64,000 nt of DNA from JACSRF01 sp963695505 (GCA_963695505.1 CAVOGX010000013.1:124001-188000); one strand, 5' to 3'. Shown: positions 20,849 through 31,353, counted from the first letter of the stretch. Program-made: numbers and translations. The notes: a model not told the origin generated them from the letters alone.

Positions 20849-21076
20849 AGTATGTCCCTTTGAAAATGATGACTACTAAAATTATATGCTTGCCAGATAG
20901 CGATCTATGTAGTGAATTCGTCCTACCTGCCTTCAGGAGGTCGAGATTAGCTAACGTCTTGATGTATACTCGTATGGAAAAGAGTATGAAACGATGCTGC
21001 CTTATGATAATCTTACAGGAAGCGTGTCATTCAAGCGTTGATCAAGCGTTGATTTGGCGCTTAAACCGATGGTTCT
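20849..21076. promoter_or_regulatory. Divergent intergenic region between pilin cluster and SARP gene
   Basis: This 228-bp gap separates the start codons of the TadE-fusion gene (minus) and the SARP regulator (plus), so it should contain both promoters. It is AT-richer than its flanks. A TATAAT-like box on the minus strand lies at 20886-20881, without a clear -35. The notable element is the 11-bp tandem repeat at 21031-21052, annotated separately. Confidence 0.55.
21031..21052 (+). promoter_or_regulatory. 11-bp tandem direct repeat, candidate SARP operator
   Basis: TCAAGCGTTGA occurs twice in exact tandem (21031-21041, 21042-21052), ending 24 bases before the SARP start codon. An 11-bp period is the spacing known for binding sites of SARP/OmpR-type winged helices, which bind direct repeats on one DNA face. 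Each unit is also a small inverted repeat (TCAA-gcg-TTGA). Autoregulation is inferred. Confidence 0.5.
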
Positions 21077-22691
21077 ATGACAAAAGTACTAAAATTGGCG
21101 CTGCTGGGACAAGCACAGTTAACCGATGAAAATGAAGCGCAAATTGACCTGGTGTCAGCCAAGGCCCGCGCATTGTTGTATTTTTTGGCTGTAGACGGCC
21201 GTATCCACACCCGCCACGCCCTTGCCAACCTGCTGTGGGGCGACCTGCCCGAGGCTGATGCTCGCCGCAACCTGCGCGGCGTGCTCCTCAAGCTGCGCCA
21301 GGTAGTGGAAGAGCATCTGGTTATCAACACCCACGACGTCGCCTTCAACTTCGCCGCCCCGCACCAGCTAGATGTGGTCCAGTTTCGCCAACTCCTCAAT
21401 GGCGCTCCCGCGCCCAGCCAATTGCAGCAAGCCATCGCCCTCTATCGTGGCGACTTCCTGGACGAGTTTTACATTCGCCAGGCCCCTGAATTTGAAGATT
21501 GGATGGCCCAGCAGCGCACCCAGTACCAGCAAATGGTTGTCGATGCTTTGCTGGCTTTAGCAGACCACGCCCAGCAGCAGGGGCGCTATGAGGCGGGTAT
21601 CCAAAACGCCCGGCAGGCGTTAGCTTTGGAGCCGGTGCGGGAAGACGCCCACCGCCTGCTCATGCGCCAGCTGGCGCTGCACGGCCAGCGCGGGCTGGCC
21701 CTGGCCCAATTTGACGTCTGCCGGGAAATCATGCAAGCCGAACTGGGAGTAGAACCAGCAGCGGAAACGGCCGTTACTCTACGATCACATCCGCACCGGC
21801 ATTCTGGCTCCCCGCCCGGTTGCCAACAACAACACCCATGTCCACCTGGCTCCATCCCCCGCCTTCATCGCCGGCCCGCCCATTACCCATCCCGCTCATT
21901 TCTTTGGCCGCCAGCGCGAACTGCGCCGCCTCTTCAACCTGCTCAGCCACCGCCCTCTGCAAAATGCGGCCATCATCGGCCCGCGGCGCAGCGGCAAAAC
22001 CTCCTTCCTCCATTACCTGCGCACCATCACCAGCACCCCCGCCGGCCAGCTCCGCCCCGACCAGCGCCAGGACTGGCTGCCTGAACCCCACCAATATCAG
22101 TGGATTTTTGTAGATTTCCAAGACGCCCGGCTCGGCAGCCACCAGGGCCTCATGCGCCACCTGCTCACCCACATGCGCTTGCCCATTCCCGATACCTGCG
22201 ATTTGGACCACTTCCTGGACACCGTCAGTGACCACCTCAGCCAGCCAACCATCATTCTCTTCGACGAAATCGGCGTGGCTATGGAGCGCTACCCCGAACT
22301 GGATGACACCTTCTGGGAAAGCCTGCGCTCTCTGGCTACCAACCAGGTGCAGGGCAACATGGCCTTCATCCTCGCCGCCGCCGAACCGCCCGACCGGCTG
22401 GCCCACAACCGCGGTCTTGGCTCTCCCTTCTTCAACATTTTTGGCTATGCGGCCCACCTTGGTCCCCTGACCGAGGAGGAAGCCCACACCCTCATAGCCA
22501 GCGCTCCGCGCCCCTTCCCCGCCGCCGACGTAGCATGGATTGTGGAGCAAAGCGGCCGTTGGCCCATGCCTTTGCAAATCCTGTGCCGTGAACGATTGCT
22601 CAGCCTGGATGAGCCTGAGAGCGGCAACGGGTGGCGCGCCGACGCTTTACAGCAAATTGCGCCCTTCCACACGCCCCAATATGAATTCTGA
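21077..22691 (+). CDS. SARP-type transcriptional regulator fused to NTPase (one frameshift)
   Basis: Residues about 1-90 form a winged helix (LALLGQAQL, ALLYFLAVDGRIHTR, LANLLWGDLPEADARRNLR). About 95-240 form the bacterial transcriptional activation (BTAD) helical domain, with PVREDAHRLLMRQLALHGQR. After a frame change near 21775 (native frame continues LYDHIRTGILAPRPVA), an NTPase follows with P-loop IIGPRRSGKTSFLHYL and Walker B TIILFDEIG. The total is about 538 residues. The family acts as cytoplasmic transcription activators controlled by the NTPase. It is divergent from the pilin cluster and its stop overlaps the next gene's start by 11 bp. Confidence 0.8.
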
Positions 22692-25475
22692 AGCCGCGCC
22701 CATTCGCCAATTTACTGACAGCCCTCCCCTGCGCCGCAGCATGATTCTTGGAAGCCTCCAGCTTCTTTTCTGGCTTTTTTTCCATCCCTCAGCCTGGCGC
22801 AATTATTTGCTTGCCCTGGCCCCTGACCTGCGCCCCAATTTTTGCCTGGCCGAGCTGCGCTGGCGTCATGGGCGGCGGTTAGCCTTCTGGCGCTTCTTGC
22901 TTATGAGCCAGATTGCCTGGCCTCTGGTCGTGGCCGGTATTGTAGCCCTGGGCTTATGGCTGCTAAATTTACCGGCGCAAAACATTCTGCTGGGCGTCAT
23001 TGTGGGCGTGGCGGTAGGGATTGTGGCCAGTTTTGCCGCCAGTTTTGCCGGTAGCCTCATTGTTGGGCAGGCCATGGGCATGGCCATTGGCATTGTCATT
23101 GGTCTGGGGGGTGTGGCCGCGTTTGGTAATACGGGCAGCGTATTGGCTGTTTCCTTGCAGCTTTCGGCCGATCTGGTGGCCAGCACCCTCATTGGTCTGG
23201 CGGGAGGGCTGGCGGGGGGGCTGGCTTTTGGCGTCGCCGCCGGAGCCAGCCAATCGGGACGCAGCAGCGAGGCAGCCTATTCTCTGCCGCGGCAGGTGAG
23301 CGGCGTGGTTGTGGGTATTTTTATTGGCAGCCTGGCCGGGCGGCTGATCAGCGTGGTGAATGAGCGGCTGACCTTGGGCATGGTGATCGGCCTGCCTTTC
23401 GGCCTGGCGCTGCTGCTGCGCACGCGCCGCTGGGTGCTGAGCCTGCTGGCGGGCTGGCTGGTGGGCGTCGCCGGCAGCCTGACCAACCTGGGGCCGGGCA
23501 GCCTGACAGACGAGCCTGCTGGATTTAACGGCCGTTACCGCACTCCTGGCCGCCCTCTTCACCCTCCCCTATGTTCTTGCCGAGCGCATTGCCGGACCCT
23601 GGTCCGGGGCCATGGCCGGTGCGCTGGGGGCAGGCGGCGGCTTCTTCCTCTTCGTCTATCCCAACCAGCCCTTCGGGCCTCTGCTGCTCTTCAGCCTGGC
23701 CGGGATTTTGCTGGGCCTGACGCTGGCCTGGTGGCGGCCCATCGTCATGTACCCCCTGCTGGCCGGATGGAACCTGCTGCTTTTCCGCCTGGACAGCCAG
23801 CGGCTCCCCAACGGCCAATCCAGCATACTGCGTTGGCACTCCGCCTTTTGGGACGAATTCCAGCGGCTGCCCCTCACCGGGCTGGACCACCATTTGCTTT
23901 TGGTGCTGACCCACGAACCAGATACCGGCCAGGCGGCCATCGACTACCTGAGCACTACCCGCCAACGCTGGGCCGCCCAGGAAGCGCAAATTGAGCTGGA
24001 CGCCCGCCTGCTGGCCGGCTGCCAGACGGTGCAGGCCATTCGCGTTGTGTACCCCTCCATCGCCGCCGGGGAGTTGGCCGGTCCGGCCAGCGCCCTGCTG
24101 CGCAGCTTCAGCCGCATCAGCCAGGACGTGGACGCCGCCTTACAGCAAGAGAGCGTCTTCAACCGGCGTTTAACCCTCAGCGCCGTGGAAGACCGGCTAA
24201 ACGGCCTGCTGCGGGAGCTGACGCGCAGCAACGAGCCCTACATGGACCGCTTTCGCCCCATCGCCGCTGACTGGCGGCGCATTTTGGCCGAGGAGCTGCA
24301 GCGGCTGGCGGCCGAGGCGGAACTGCGCCAGGAGATTGACAGCCCTTACATCATTGGCGTGCCGCTAACAGAAGAACAGGAGATTTTCATTGGGCGCACT
24401 GACATCAGCGCGCGCATTGAGCAACTGCTGCTCGACCGCCGCCAGCCACCGCTGCTGCTTTACGGGCAGCGTAGGGTGGGCAAAACATCTCTGCTGAACA
24501 ACTTGGGGCGGCTGCTGCCCAGTACCATTGTGCCCCTGTTTGTCGATTTACAAGGGCCGGCTTCGCGGGCCAGCGATTATGGCCGGGATTTCTGTACAAC
24601 ATGGCGCGGGGCATGAGCCCGTTCGGCGGAGCGGCAGCGGGATTTGCTGCTGCCACCTCTGGAGCGGGAAGTTTTAGCGGCTGACCCCTTCACGCGTTTT
24701 GATGAGTGGCTGGACGAAGTGGAAGAGGTGCTGGCCAACCGGCTGACGCTGCTGATGCTGGACGAGTTTGAGGTGCTGGCCAATGCCCTGAACCAGGGTA
24801 AGTTTGACGAGGAAGAGGTGCTGGGCATGTTCCGCCATCTTATTCAGCACCGGCCTAAATTTAAGGTGCTGCTGTCGGGGTCGCACACGCTAAATGAGTT
24901 TCAGCAGTGGGCCAGCTACTTGATTAACGTGCAAGTGATTCACATAGGCTATTTGCGGGAGGAGGAGACGCGGCAGTTAGTGACGCATCCGGTGCGGGAT
25001 TTTGCCCTGCGCTATGAGCCGCAGGCCGCCCAGCGCGTGTTGGACCTGACGCGAGGGCACCCATTTTTGGTGCAACTGCTGTGCGCGGAGGTGGTGGCGT
25101 TGAAGAATGAGCAGCCCCCAGCGCAGCGGCGGCTGGCTACCGGAAATAGATGTGGAAACGGCCGTTCCTCATGCCTTGCAGCACGGCAGCTTCTTTTTCG
25201 CCGACATCGAGAAAAACCAGGTGGACGCCGTGGGGCTGGAAGTGCTGCGCCGCATGGCTCGCAGTGGGGAAACGGCCGTTACCCCCCGCCCCACTTTGGT
25301 GGAGCACATTCCCAGCCTGCTGCAGCTAGAGGAGGCGTTGGCCCAACTGCAGCACCGCGAGCTAATTGAGCCGCTGGACCACGGTTACCGCTTCCAGGTG
25401 GAGTTGATCAGGCGGTGGTTTGGGGAACGGCCGAGATCAACTATGCTTGCAAGTGTGCAAATAAATTGTTGTTAG
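22681..25475 (+). CDS. Polytopic membrane protein with C-terminal P-loop NTPase (frameshifts)
   Basis: ATG at 22681 overlaps the SARP stop (22691), indicating coupling. The first ~400 residues hold many Gly-rich hydrophobic helices, for example GIVASFAASFAGSLIVGQAM and GGLAGGLAFGVAAGAS. A cytoplasmic region follows, then an NTPase with VPLTEEQEIFIGRTD, P-loop LYGQRRVGKTSLL and Walker B LTLLMLDEFEVL. The C-terminal part looks helical or winged-helix-like. The total is about 930 residues. Frames change near 23535, 24600 and 25115. It could sense membrane state and work with the SARP protein (inference from overlap). No specific family name can be given. Confidence 0.65.
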
Positions 25476-25504
25476 CTCGAAGAACGATATTTCATCCCAC
25501 ATAT

Positions 25505-25529
25505 CCCTTGATGATAATATCGCAAAGGG
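25505..25529. promoter_or_regulatory. Imperfect palindrome, candidate HigA operator
   Basis: CCCTT-gat-GATA-a-TATC-gca-AAGGG is a 25-bp interrupted palindrome with 9 of 12 pairs matching. It ends 13 bases before the higB start codon, where antitoxins of this family usually bind to repress their own operon. Confidence 0.5.
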
Positions 25530-25542
25530 TTAAAATACCGTA

Positions 25543-25824
25543 ATGATAAGGGCATTCAAGGACAAAGAGACTGAAAAGGTGTTTCGTGGTCGTTTTTCCA
25601 AAAGATTGCCCCATAACATTCAAAATATTGCTGAGCGCAAACTGATTATGCTTCATCACGCGGCAACACTACAGGATCTTCGCGTACCACCATCCAATCG
25701 ACTGGAGGCATTAAAAGGGGAGCGAAATGGGCAACATAGTATTCGTATCAATGATCAATGGCGAATTTGCTTCGAATGGCGTGAAGACGGCGTTTACGCA
25801 GTGGAAATAGTGGATTATCATTGA
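25543..25824 (+). CDS. higB: HigB-type (RelE superfamily) toxin
   Basis: The 93-residue protein matches HigB/plasmid-killer toxins in length and order: FKDKETEKVFRGRFSKRLP, then RKLIMLHHAATLQDLRVPPS, NRLEALKGERNGQHSIRIND, QWRICFEW and a final VEIVDYH. HigB toxins cleave mRNA on the ribosome. It is the first gene of a toxin-antitoxin pair, with the antitoxin 28 bp downstream. A palindromic operator candidate lies just upstream. Intact. Confidence 0.85.
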   Translation: MIRAFKDKETEKVFRGRFSKRLPHNIQNIAERKLIMLHHAATLQDLRVPPSNRLEALKGERNGQHSIRINDQWRICFEWREDGVYAVEIVDYH

Positions 25825-25852
25825 ACGCCCTTCAAAGGATTGTAGGTTAATT

Positions 25853-26148
25853 ATGAGAGAGCGTCCCCCAATTCACCCTGGTGAAATTCTGCAAGAGAAT
25901 TTTTAGAGCCCATGGGCATTAGTCAATATCGTTTGGCCCAAGATATTGGCGTACCGGCCATGCGCATCAACAAAATTGTGCGCGGTGAACGGGGTATCAG
26001 TGCCGACACAGCCCTCCGGTTGGCGCGCTACTTTGATACGTCTGTAGAATTTTGGACAGGCATCCAAACGCATTACGAAGTTGAAAAAGCTAAAATGGCT
26101 TTGGGTAAGCGTCTAGAAACCGAGGTCAAAGTTTTTACCTCAGCATAA
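25853..26148 (+). CDS. higA: HigA-type antitoxin, frame broken at a T homopolymer
   Basis: ATG at 25853 gives MRERPPIHPGEILQENF, the usual HigA start, and then hits TAG. In the next frame the protein continues LEPMGISQYRLAQDIGVPAM with a helix-turn-helix (RINKIVRGERGISADTALRL) and ends KVFTSA. The run aaTTTTTag has five Ts; six would restore the frame. Translation could alternatively restart at ATG 25912, leaving the DNA-binding domain intact but removing the first ~20 residues. The expected full length is 98 residues. It neutralises HigB and represses the operon. Confidence 0.8.
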
Positions 26149-26204
26149 CCCACTGCACTCAAGCTAGTCCTTATTCCCCTTTCACTAACTCCCAACCAAT
26201 TCCA

Positions 26205-27949
26205 TCACTTGCACGGCCCCGGCAAAAGATAAACGTGAGCATTGGCGTCGGGCACGCGCACGCTGGTGCGAATGCCCCAATAGCTTTCATTGTCCACCAT
26301 CACGCAGGCATGCACGGTGTAGAGACCTGAAGGCAGGCCGGTAAACTGATAATGTCCCTCAGGGCTGGAAATGGTGGTCTGTACGGCCGTTCCCGTCTCT
26401 TCCTCAATCAACGTCACCAACGCCCGCGGCTGCGGCTGCCATGTCCCTTCCCACCGGAAAACCATACCGCTGATGTCTCTCTCCGGGGTTGGAGTGGCAA
26501 TTGGCGTTGCCGTCGGCGTGACGTAGGTTAGCACAGAAGGGGGCGAGACATTGTTTGTTTCATCCAGCTCCGCAATTTGCGCCAGCGAATCCGCCATACC
26601 GTAAACCAGGTGCGGGTCTGGCTCATTGGCAAAGCCCTGAGGCACGGAAATGTGCACGATACGCAGTTCACCGGTAGCCATGCTCTCTACCGCCGCAAAG
26701 CCCACGCTTTGCGTTATCGGAATGGTGCTGCTGATAGGACCAGCCGGGTCAAAAAACACGTCTAAAAAGAACGTGCTGTGGATGGGACCGCCCACATTGT
26801 ACAATACCAGCGCCACGTCAATGGGCTGGAAAGCGACGAGCGGCGGCGTACTCACGATTACCGGAGTGCCCAAAAGCGCCAGATCGGGCATTGAGGGTGT
26901 GGGCGTCAGCTCGGTGCAGGGTGTGTGGAACAAGGTCACCACGTCATGGTAAGCAGACAGTGCCCGAACTTCATAAGCCAGCGGGGAATCTGGCGCCCCT
27001 ATCTCCAGATCGGTACGCGTAAACTGGCGCACAAACGCCCCGTTATGGCCGGCAGGAATGACAGACAGCGGTTCATCCTCCCAAAACAGGATAACCTCTT
27101 CACTACGCGGCCAGTTGAACCCTTCCACGGTCACTTGCACGGCCGAAACGCTGCTGCAAGCGGGGGAGATAACCAGAGACGGCACGGAAGGGGTAGGCGT
27201 AGCCGGGTCTTGTCCCGGACAGGGTACGTAGAAAACGGCCGTTACTGTGTATGAATTCGTTTGCGCTCGTACGGTATAAATTGTGGGGTTTTCGGCCGTT
27301 CCCACTACCAAATTACTCTTGAACCAATCCTGCGTGAAGCTGCCGCCATGCCCCTCCGGAATGATGGACTGAGGCAATCCATTCCAAAACAAGCCAATCA
27401 TTTCGTCGCTGGGCCAGCCAAAGCCGCTGATCGTAAACTGGGCTTCTGAGCTGTTGCTGCAATTGGGCGACACCGCGATAGTGGGGCCAGGAGGGGGCGA
27501 CGCGCCGTCGCTAATAATCAGGGGCAGGTATTGGTGCAGAGGGGGCGGGCAGGGCACGGTGAGTATGGCCGACGCTGTGGCCGAAACCGTCTCGCCCGTC
27601 ACCAGGTGCTGCCCATCGCTCACCTCGCTTTTAATCCAGGTAGCCGAAAATGAGCCGGTGTGACCGGCGGGTATCACCTGCTGCAGCGCGCCGTCCCAGG
27701 TAAGGTTAATGGCTTCTGCCGGGTCCCAGTTCGCGCCGTAAAGCTGCACCTGCACCTCTTCTGCCGCGCTGCACGTGGGCGTGATGGTTATGGAAGGAAT
27801 TTCCGCTGCCGGCAGCGTGGGGGTCAGGGCGGGTGCGCTGCTAGAGATTCCTGGCCGGGTAGGATCAAGGCAATCGTGAAGAAAGTGATGAAAAGAACGG
27901 CCGTTCCCCAACCCATCCTTTTCCAAAAACTCTGCTTCTGCGGTAACAT
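26205..27949 (-). CDS. Surface protein with repeated Ig-like units, CARDB and SdrD-B-like domains
   Basis: I place the start at ATG 27949 (MLPQKQSFWKRMGWG), because this frame gives an N-terminal membrane helix (AVLFITFFTIALIL). One frame change near 27845 links it to the long downstream frame. Three repeats follow with the signature W-P-x-E/D-x-I-x-L-x-W and VIPAGH-x-G-x-F, each ending in a VPCP/TPCT-like Cys. A CARDB-like domain and an SdrD-B-like domain (EGHYQFTGLPSGLYTVHAC) come next, ending HVYLLPGPCK. The second half is clearly paralogous to 18761-20848. It lacks the TadE module and is probably a membrane-tethered extracellular protein. Confidence 0.75.
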
Positions 27950-28076
27950 AGGCCATCCTCCTGCCGCGCTACCGTGCGGCAATATACGCAGCATATGGAA
28001 AAAGTATACCAAAAAGGAAAAGAGTAGAGACTGGATACGGTCAATTTCCAGTCTCCAGTCTGCAACCAAATAAACC

Positions 28077-30158
28077 ATGAACCACGAAACGCCCACTACC
28101 CACCTTCACCCTGCCTTTGACTGGCTGGAAGTGACGCGGCTGGCCCTGGCCTCGCGCATGATGGACGAAATGGAAGAAAAAGAGCTAACGCCGCAGGGGG
28201 TCGTCACCTACCAGTTTTCGGCGCGGGGCCACGAACTGGGCCAGCTTCTCATCAGCCAGCTGCTGGACCGGCCTATGGATGGGGCCAGCGTCTATTATCG
28301 CTCACGGCCGTTCATGCTGGGCAGCGGTCTCACGTTGGAAGAAGCCTTTGCCAGCGACATGGCCCGGCCCGGCGGCCTCAGCGGCGGGCGGGACGTGGGC
28401 GTGGTCTTCAACATGCCGGGGCGCGGGCGGGCCACCGTGCTGCCCATGGCCGGCGACGTGGGCTCCCAGTTCACCCCGGCGGCGGGCTGGGCGCAGGCGC
28501 TGCGCTACCGCGTGGAGGAGTTGGGCGAGAGGAGCTGCGCGGCAGCATGTGCGTGGTCTTTGGCGGCGATGGCGCCGTGGCCACCAACGGCTTCTGGTCG
28601 GCGCTGACCATGGCCACCACCCTGAAGCTGCCCCTGCTGTTTGTGGTTGAGGACAACGGCTACGCCATTTCCGTCAAGTGCGCCGCTGCAAACGCCGGGC
28701 GGCCAATATCGCCGCCAATCTGGCCGCCTCGGCAGAATCTGAAGATTTGGGATGGCGGATGGCACGATGCCGGCAGGAAACGGCCGTGCTCATTCATGAA
28801 GCCGTGCTACACGCCGCCAGTGGCAGGGCCGGCGCTGCTGCGTCTCACCGTGCCGCGCCTCTCCGGCCACTCCAGCGTAGACACGCAGGCCTACAAAAGC
28901 AAGGAAGAGCTGGACGCCGAATGGGCGCGCGACCCCCTGGTCGGCCCTGAACCACGCCCTGGTTCCGGCGGTGATGAGCAAGGCGGAGTGGCACGAGCTG
29001 GTGATGCAGGCCATGCAGAACGTCAACGCTGCCCGCGACGCGGCTGAGCCAGCCCCAGGCGACCCCGGCCACCGTGACCCGCCATGTTTGGGCCAACCCG
29101 GAAGCGCCGCAGCAGGTGGGCGGGCTGGTGGCGAAGGCTCAAGCTGCCGGTCGGGCAGCAGCGTGCCTCACGCCCCGGAACCGCGGCGCATCAACATGAT
29201 CGAAGCCATTCGCCGCACGCTGGAAGTGGAACTGGCCGTGAACCCGCGCTGCCTGGTTTTCGGCGAGGACGTGGGCCAAAAGGGAGGCGTGCATGCCGCG
29301 ACGCTGGGGCCTGCAAACGCAGTTCGGTGAACGGCCGTGTCTTCGACACCAGCCTGAACGAAGAGGGCATTATCGGCCGGGCGGTGGGCATGGCCCTGGC
29401 CGGGCTGGTTCCCGTGCCCGAAATCCAGTTCCGCAAATACGCCGACCCGGCCACCGAGCAGCTCAACAACTGCGGCACGCTGCGCTGGCGCACCGACAAC
29501 CGCTTTGCCGCGCCCATCGTCGTGCGCATTCCCGGCGGCTACCGCAAAATAGGGGATCCCTGGCACAGCGTCACCAGCGAGATTGTCTTTGCCCACCAGC
29601 CGGGCTGGCTGCTGGCCTTCCCCTCCAACGCCGAGGATGCAGTGGGGCTGCTGCGCACGGCGCTGCGCAGCAATGATCCGGTCATCTTTTTTGAGCATCG
29701 GGCTATGTTGGACGCGGGTTGGGCAAGACGGCCGTATCCCGGCGACGAGTTCATGCTCCCCTTCGGCAAGGCCAAAATCCTGCAAGAGGGCAGCGACCTG
29801 ACCCTCATTACCTGGGGGGCCATGGTGGAGCGCTGCGAACTGGCCCTGCAAGCGGTGGACGCCAGCGTGGAGCTGATTGACCTGCGCACCATCATCCCCT
29901 GGGACAAAGAGGCGGTGCTGGCCTCCGTGCGCAAAACCAGCAAATGCCTGATTGTGCATGAGGACATCGGCGTGGGCGGCTTTGGCGCGGAAATCGCCGC
30001 CACCCTTGCCGATGAAGCCTTCCTCGACCTGGACGGCCCCATTCTGCGCCTGACGGCCCCCTCTGTACCCGTGCCTTTCAGCACCTATACTCATGGAGGG
30101 CGTTGTGCCCACGGTAGCGAAAATTCGAGAGAAAGTAAAAGAATTACTGGCGTTTTAG
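28077..30158 (+). CDS. Fused E1 alpha-beta subunit of a thiamine-dependent 2-oxoacid dehydrogenase (frameshifts)
   Basis: The alpha half shows SARGHELGQLLISQLLD, YYRSRPFMLG and the thiamine-diphosphate motif GGDGAVATNGFW followed by VVEDNGYAIS. The beta half begins near 29193 (INMIEAIRRTLEVELAVNP), with VFGEDVGQKGGV, EEGIIGRAVGMALAGLVPVP and EDIGVGGFGAEIAA. The enzyme decarboxylates a 2-oxoacid (pyruvate or branched-chain) and passes the acyl group to E2; no E2 or E3 gene is in the window. Frames change near 28545, 28690, 28830, 28960, 29060-29190, 29320 and 30080. The corrected tail (LMEGVVPTVAKIREKVKEL) ends at TAG 30158. Copies of this tail recur downstream. Confidence 0.8.
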
Positions 30159-30164
30159 CTGTAA

Positions 30165-30517
30165 TTATTGGCTTTCTTTTCCCAGACTTGCACGTAAAAT
30201 GCTTACCACTAATTCAATGATTTGGCTAATAGTCTCACGCTTGAGTGTGCCAACTTGCGAGACCATCAAATCTTCATTGGCTGTAAACAATTTGCTGCCT
30301 CGCACATAACTTGTCAGTTGAAGGGAACCATCGGCAAAACTGTCGTCGTTAATCTCCAAGATGCGCGAGTCGCCATAAGGCTTGCTGGTTATCTGGCACA
30401 AAATCCAATCATCGCGCCCGGCATCTGCCAGAACAACGGCCGACGCAGTTTTGTTTGCGACAAATCGGAGAAGGGGAAGCGGACTAAGACGACTGAGCCT
30501 GCTGTAAATGTGCCCAT
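30165..30517 (-). CDS. MazF/PemK-type toxin (one frameshift)
   Basis: From ATG at 30517 the product starts MGTFTAGSVVLVRFPFSDLS, the beta-barrel start of MazF/PemK toxins. It continues, after a one-base shift near 30437 (cgt-cGGCC), with VVLADAGRDDWILCQITSKP and KLFTANEDLMVSQVGTL. MazF proteins are mRNA-cleaving toxins. The gene overlaps the antitoxin gene by 34 bp and is convergent with the E1 gene, ending 6 bp from it. It is part of the accessory patch. Confidence 0.75.
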
Positions 30518-30708
30518 GCAGCATCCTCTTCAGGTTGGTCCCACGCTTGAGCCAATACCGCTTCGCTCAACAGTGCGGTTTCCGCAATATCTAAAGCGGG
30601 TTCTTCCAAAACGGTGACAAGCACGCGATGGCCAGGGGGCAGGGCTACCGGTTTTATGAGCCGGATATTCCCTTTTTTATCGACTGTTGCTTCATAAGTT
30701 TGTAGCAT
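30484..30708 (-). CDS. Small antitoxin-like protein paired with MazF
   Basis: The 74-residue product starts MLQTYEATVDKKGNIRLIKP, a short beta-strand N-terminus like AbrB/SpoVT-type or DUF2281-type antitoxins. It has an acidic helical C-terminus (DQPEEDAAWAHLQQAQSS). It overlaps the start of the MazF-type gene, as is usual for such pairs. TTGGAG lies 8 bases upstream of the ATG. Confidence 0.65.
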   Translation of the reverse strand: MLQTYEATVDKKGNIRLIKPVALPPGHRVLVTVLEEPALDIAETALLSEAVLAQAWDQPEEDAAWAHLQQAQSS

Positions 30709-30737
30709 AGTTGCACTCCAAAAAAGCGTTTGTGTAT

Positions 30738-30766
30738 ATGGTATGAGGCAAATTGTACCGTGTCAA
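30738..30766 (-). promoter_or_regulatory. Sigma-70-like promoter for the MazF pair
   Basis: On the minus strand a perfect TTGACA (30766-30761) is followed after 17 bases by TACCAT (30743-30738), a four-of-six match to TATAAT. It lies 30 bp upstream of the antitoxin start. Confidence 0.5.
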
Positions 30767-30773
30767 CTTATTG

Positions 30774-30846
30774 TTATGGCGCGATGGGTTCCAGTTTGCG
30801 CCGGGCGCTGAGGGTGTAGAGGTTGTCGGGGAAAATGGTGTATTTC
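30774..30846 (-). pseudogene. C-terminal remnant of an unidentified gene
   Basis: One minus frame reads WKYTIFPDNLYTLSARRKLE then PIAP and a stop at 30774. It has no start and its upstream side abuts the second E1 tail copy, so it looks like a gene cut by a rearrangement. The piece is short and the call is tentative. Confidence 0.3.
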
Positions 30847-30847
30847 C

Positions 30848-30934
30848 ATGCCCTTTAGCACGCAACTCATGGAGGGCGTTGTGCCTACGGTGGCACAGAT
30901 TCGAGGTAAAATAGAAGAGTTATTGGATTTTTAA
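30848..30934 (+). pseudogene. Second copy of the E1-beta 3' end
   Basis: This stretch encodes MPFSTQLMEGVVPTVAQIRG then KIEELLDF and a stop. It aligns with the end of the E1 gene at 30075-30158. Twenty bases, CTCATGGAGGGCGTTGTGCC, are identical in both copies. The rest differs at many silent and some coding positions, so it is not a recent exact duplication. No other part of E1 is present next to it. Confidence 0.75.
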
Positions 30935-31006
30935 AGCCATCCGGTTGCTGTACGCAATGGTGTAATGGCGTTGTGGTCACAAGAATTGCTTGAGCTTATT
31001 AATTGA

Positions 31007-31353
31007 AGCTCAACTCCACGCCCCTTACATGCCGATCATGATGGCGTGATCCTTGTGGGTAACAGCCGTGTTACGCTGAGACTGTGATTCAAGATTTTCG
31101 TCAAGGTCACACAGCCGAGGAAATTGTCGCCCTTTACCCGGTTTTGCAATTGGCAGATGTCTATGCCGTTATTTCGTATTATTTGCGTCATCGCCAGGCG
31201 GTTTATGCTTATCTGCAAGAGCAAGAGGCTGCCGCCGAATTCGTTTGGCGTGACATTGAAAAAACAGCCGAAATATCCGGCTTTTTCGCAGCGCTTGTTG
31301 GCTTCGACGTTATCGGCATGGATACGCTGTTGCAAGTTGGGGGCAAAGATTGA
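31007..31353 (+). pseudogene. DUF433-type antitoxin remnant
   Basis: Two frames together give PLHADHDGVILVGNSRVTL, then TVIQDFRQGHTAEEIVALYP and VLQLADVYAVISYYLRHRQ. This is the core of DUF433 (VapB45-like antitoxin) proteins. The join needs one base near 31080. The N-terminus is missing (in-frame stop at about 31004), and no complete PIN/DUF5615 toxin partner follows. The C-terminal 40 residues do not match the family. I regard it as a decayed toxin-antitoxin piece. Confidence 0.6.

Noticed and set aside
20860..21129. Possible 89-residue plus-strand gene in the divergent gap
   Set aside because: It runs across the SARP start in another frame, has no ribosome site and covers the regulatory repeat.
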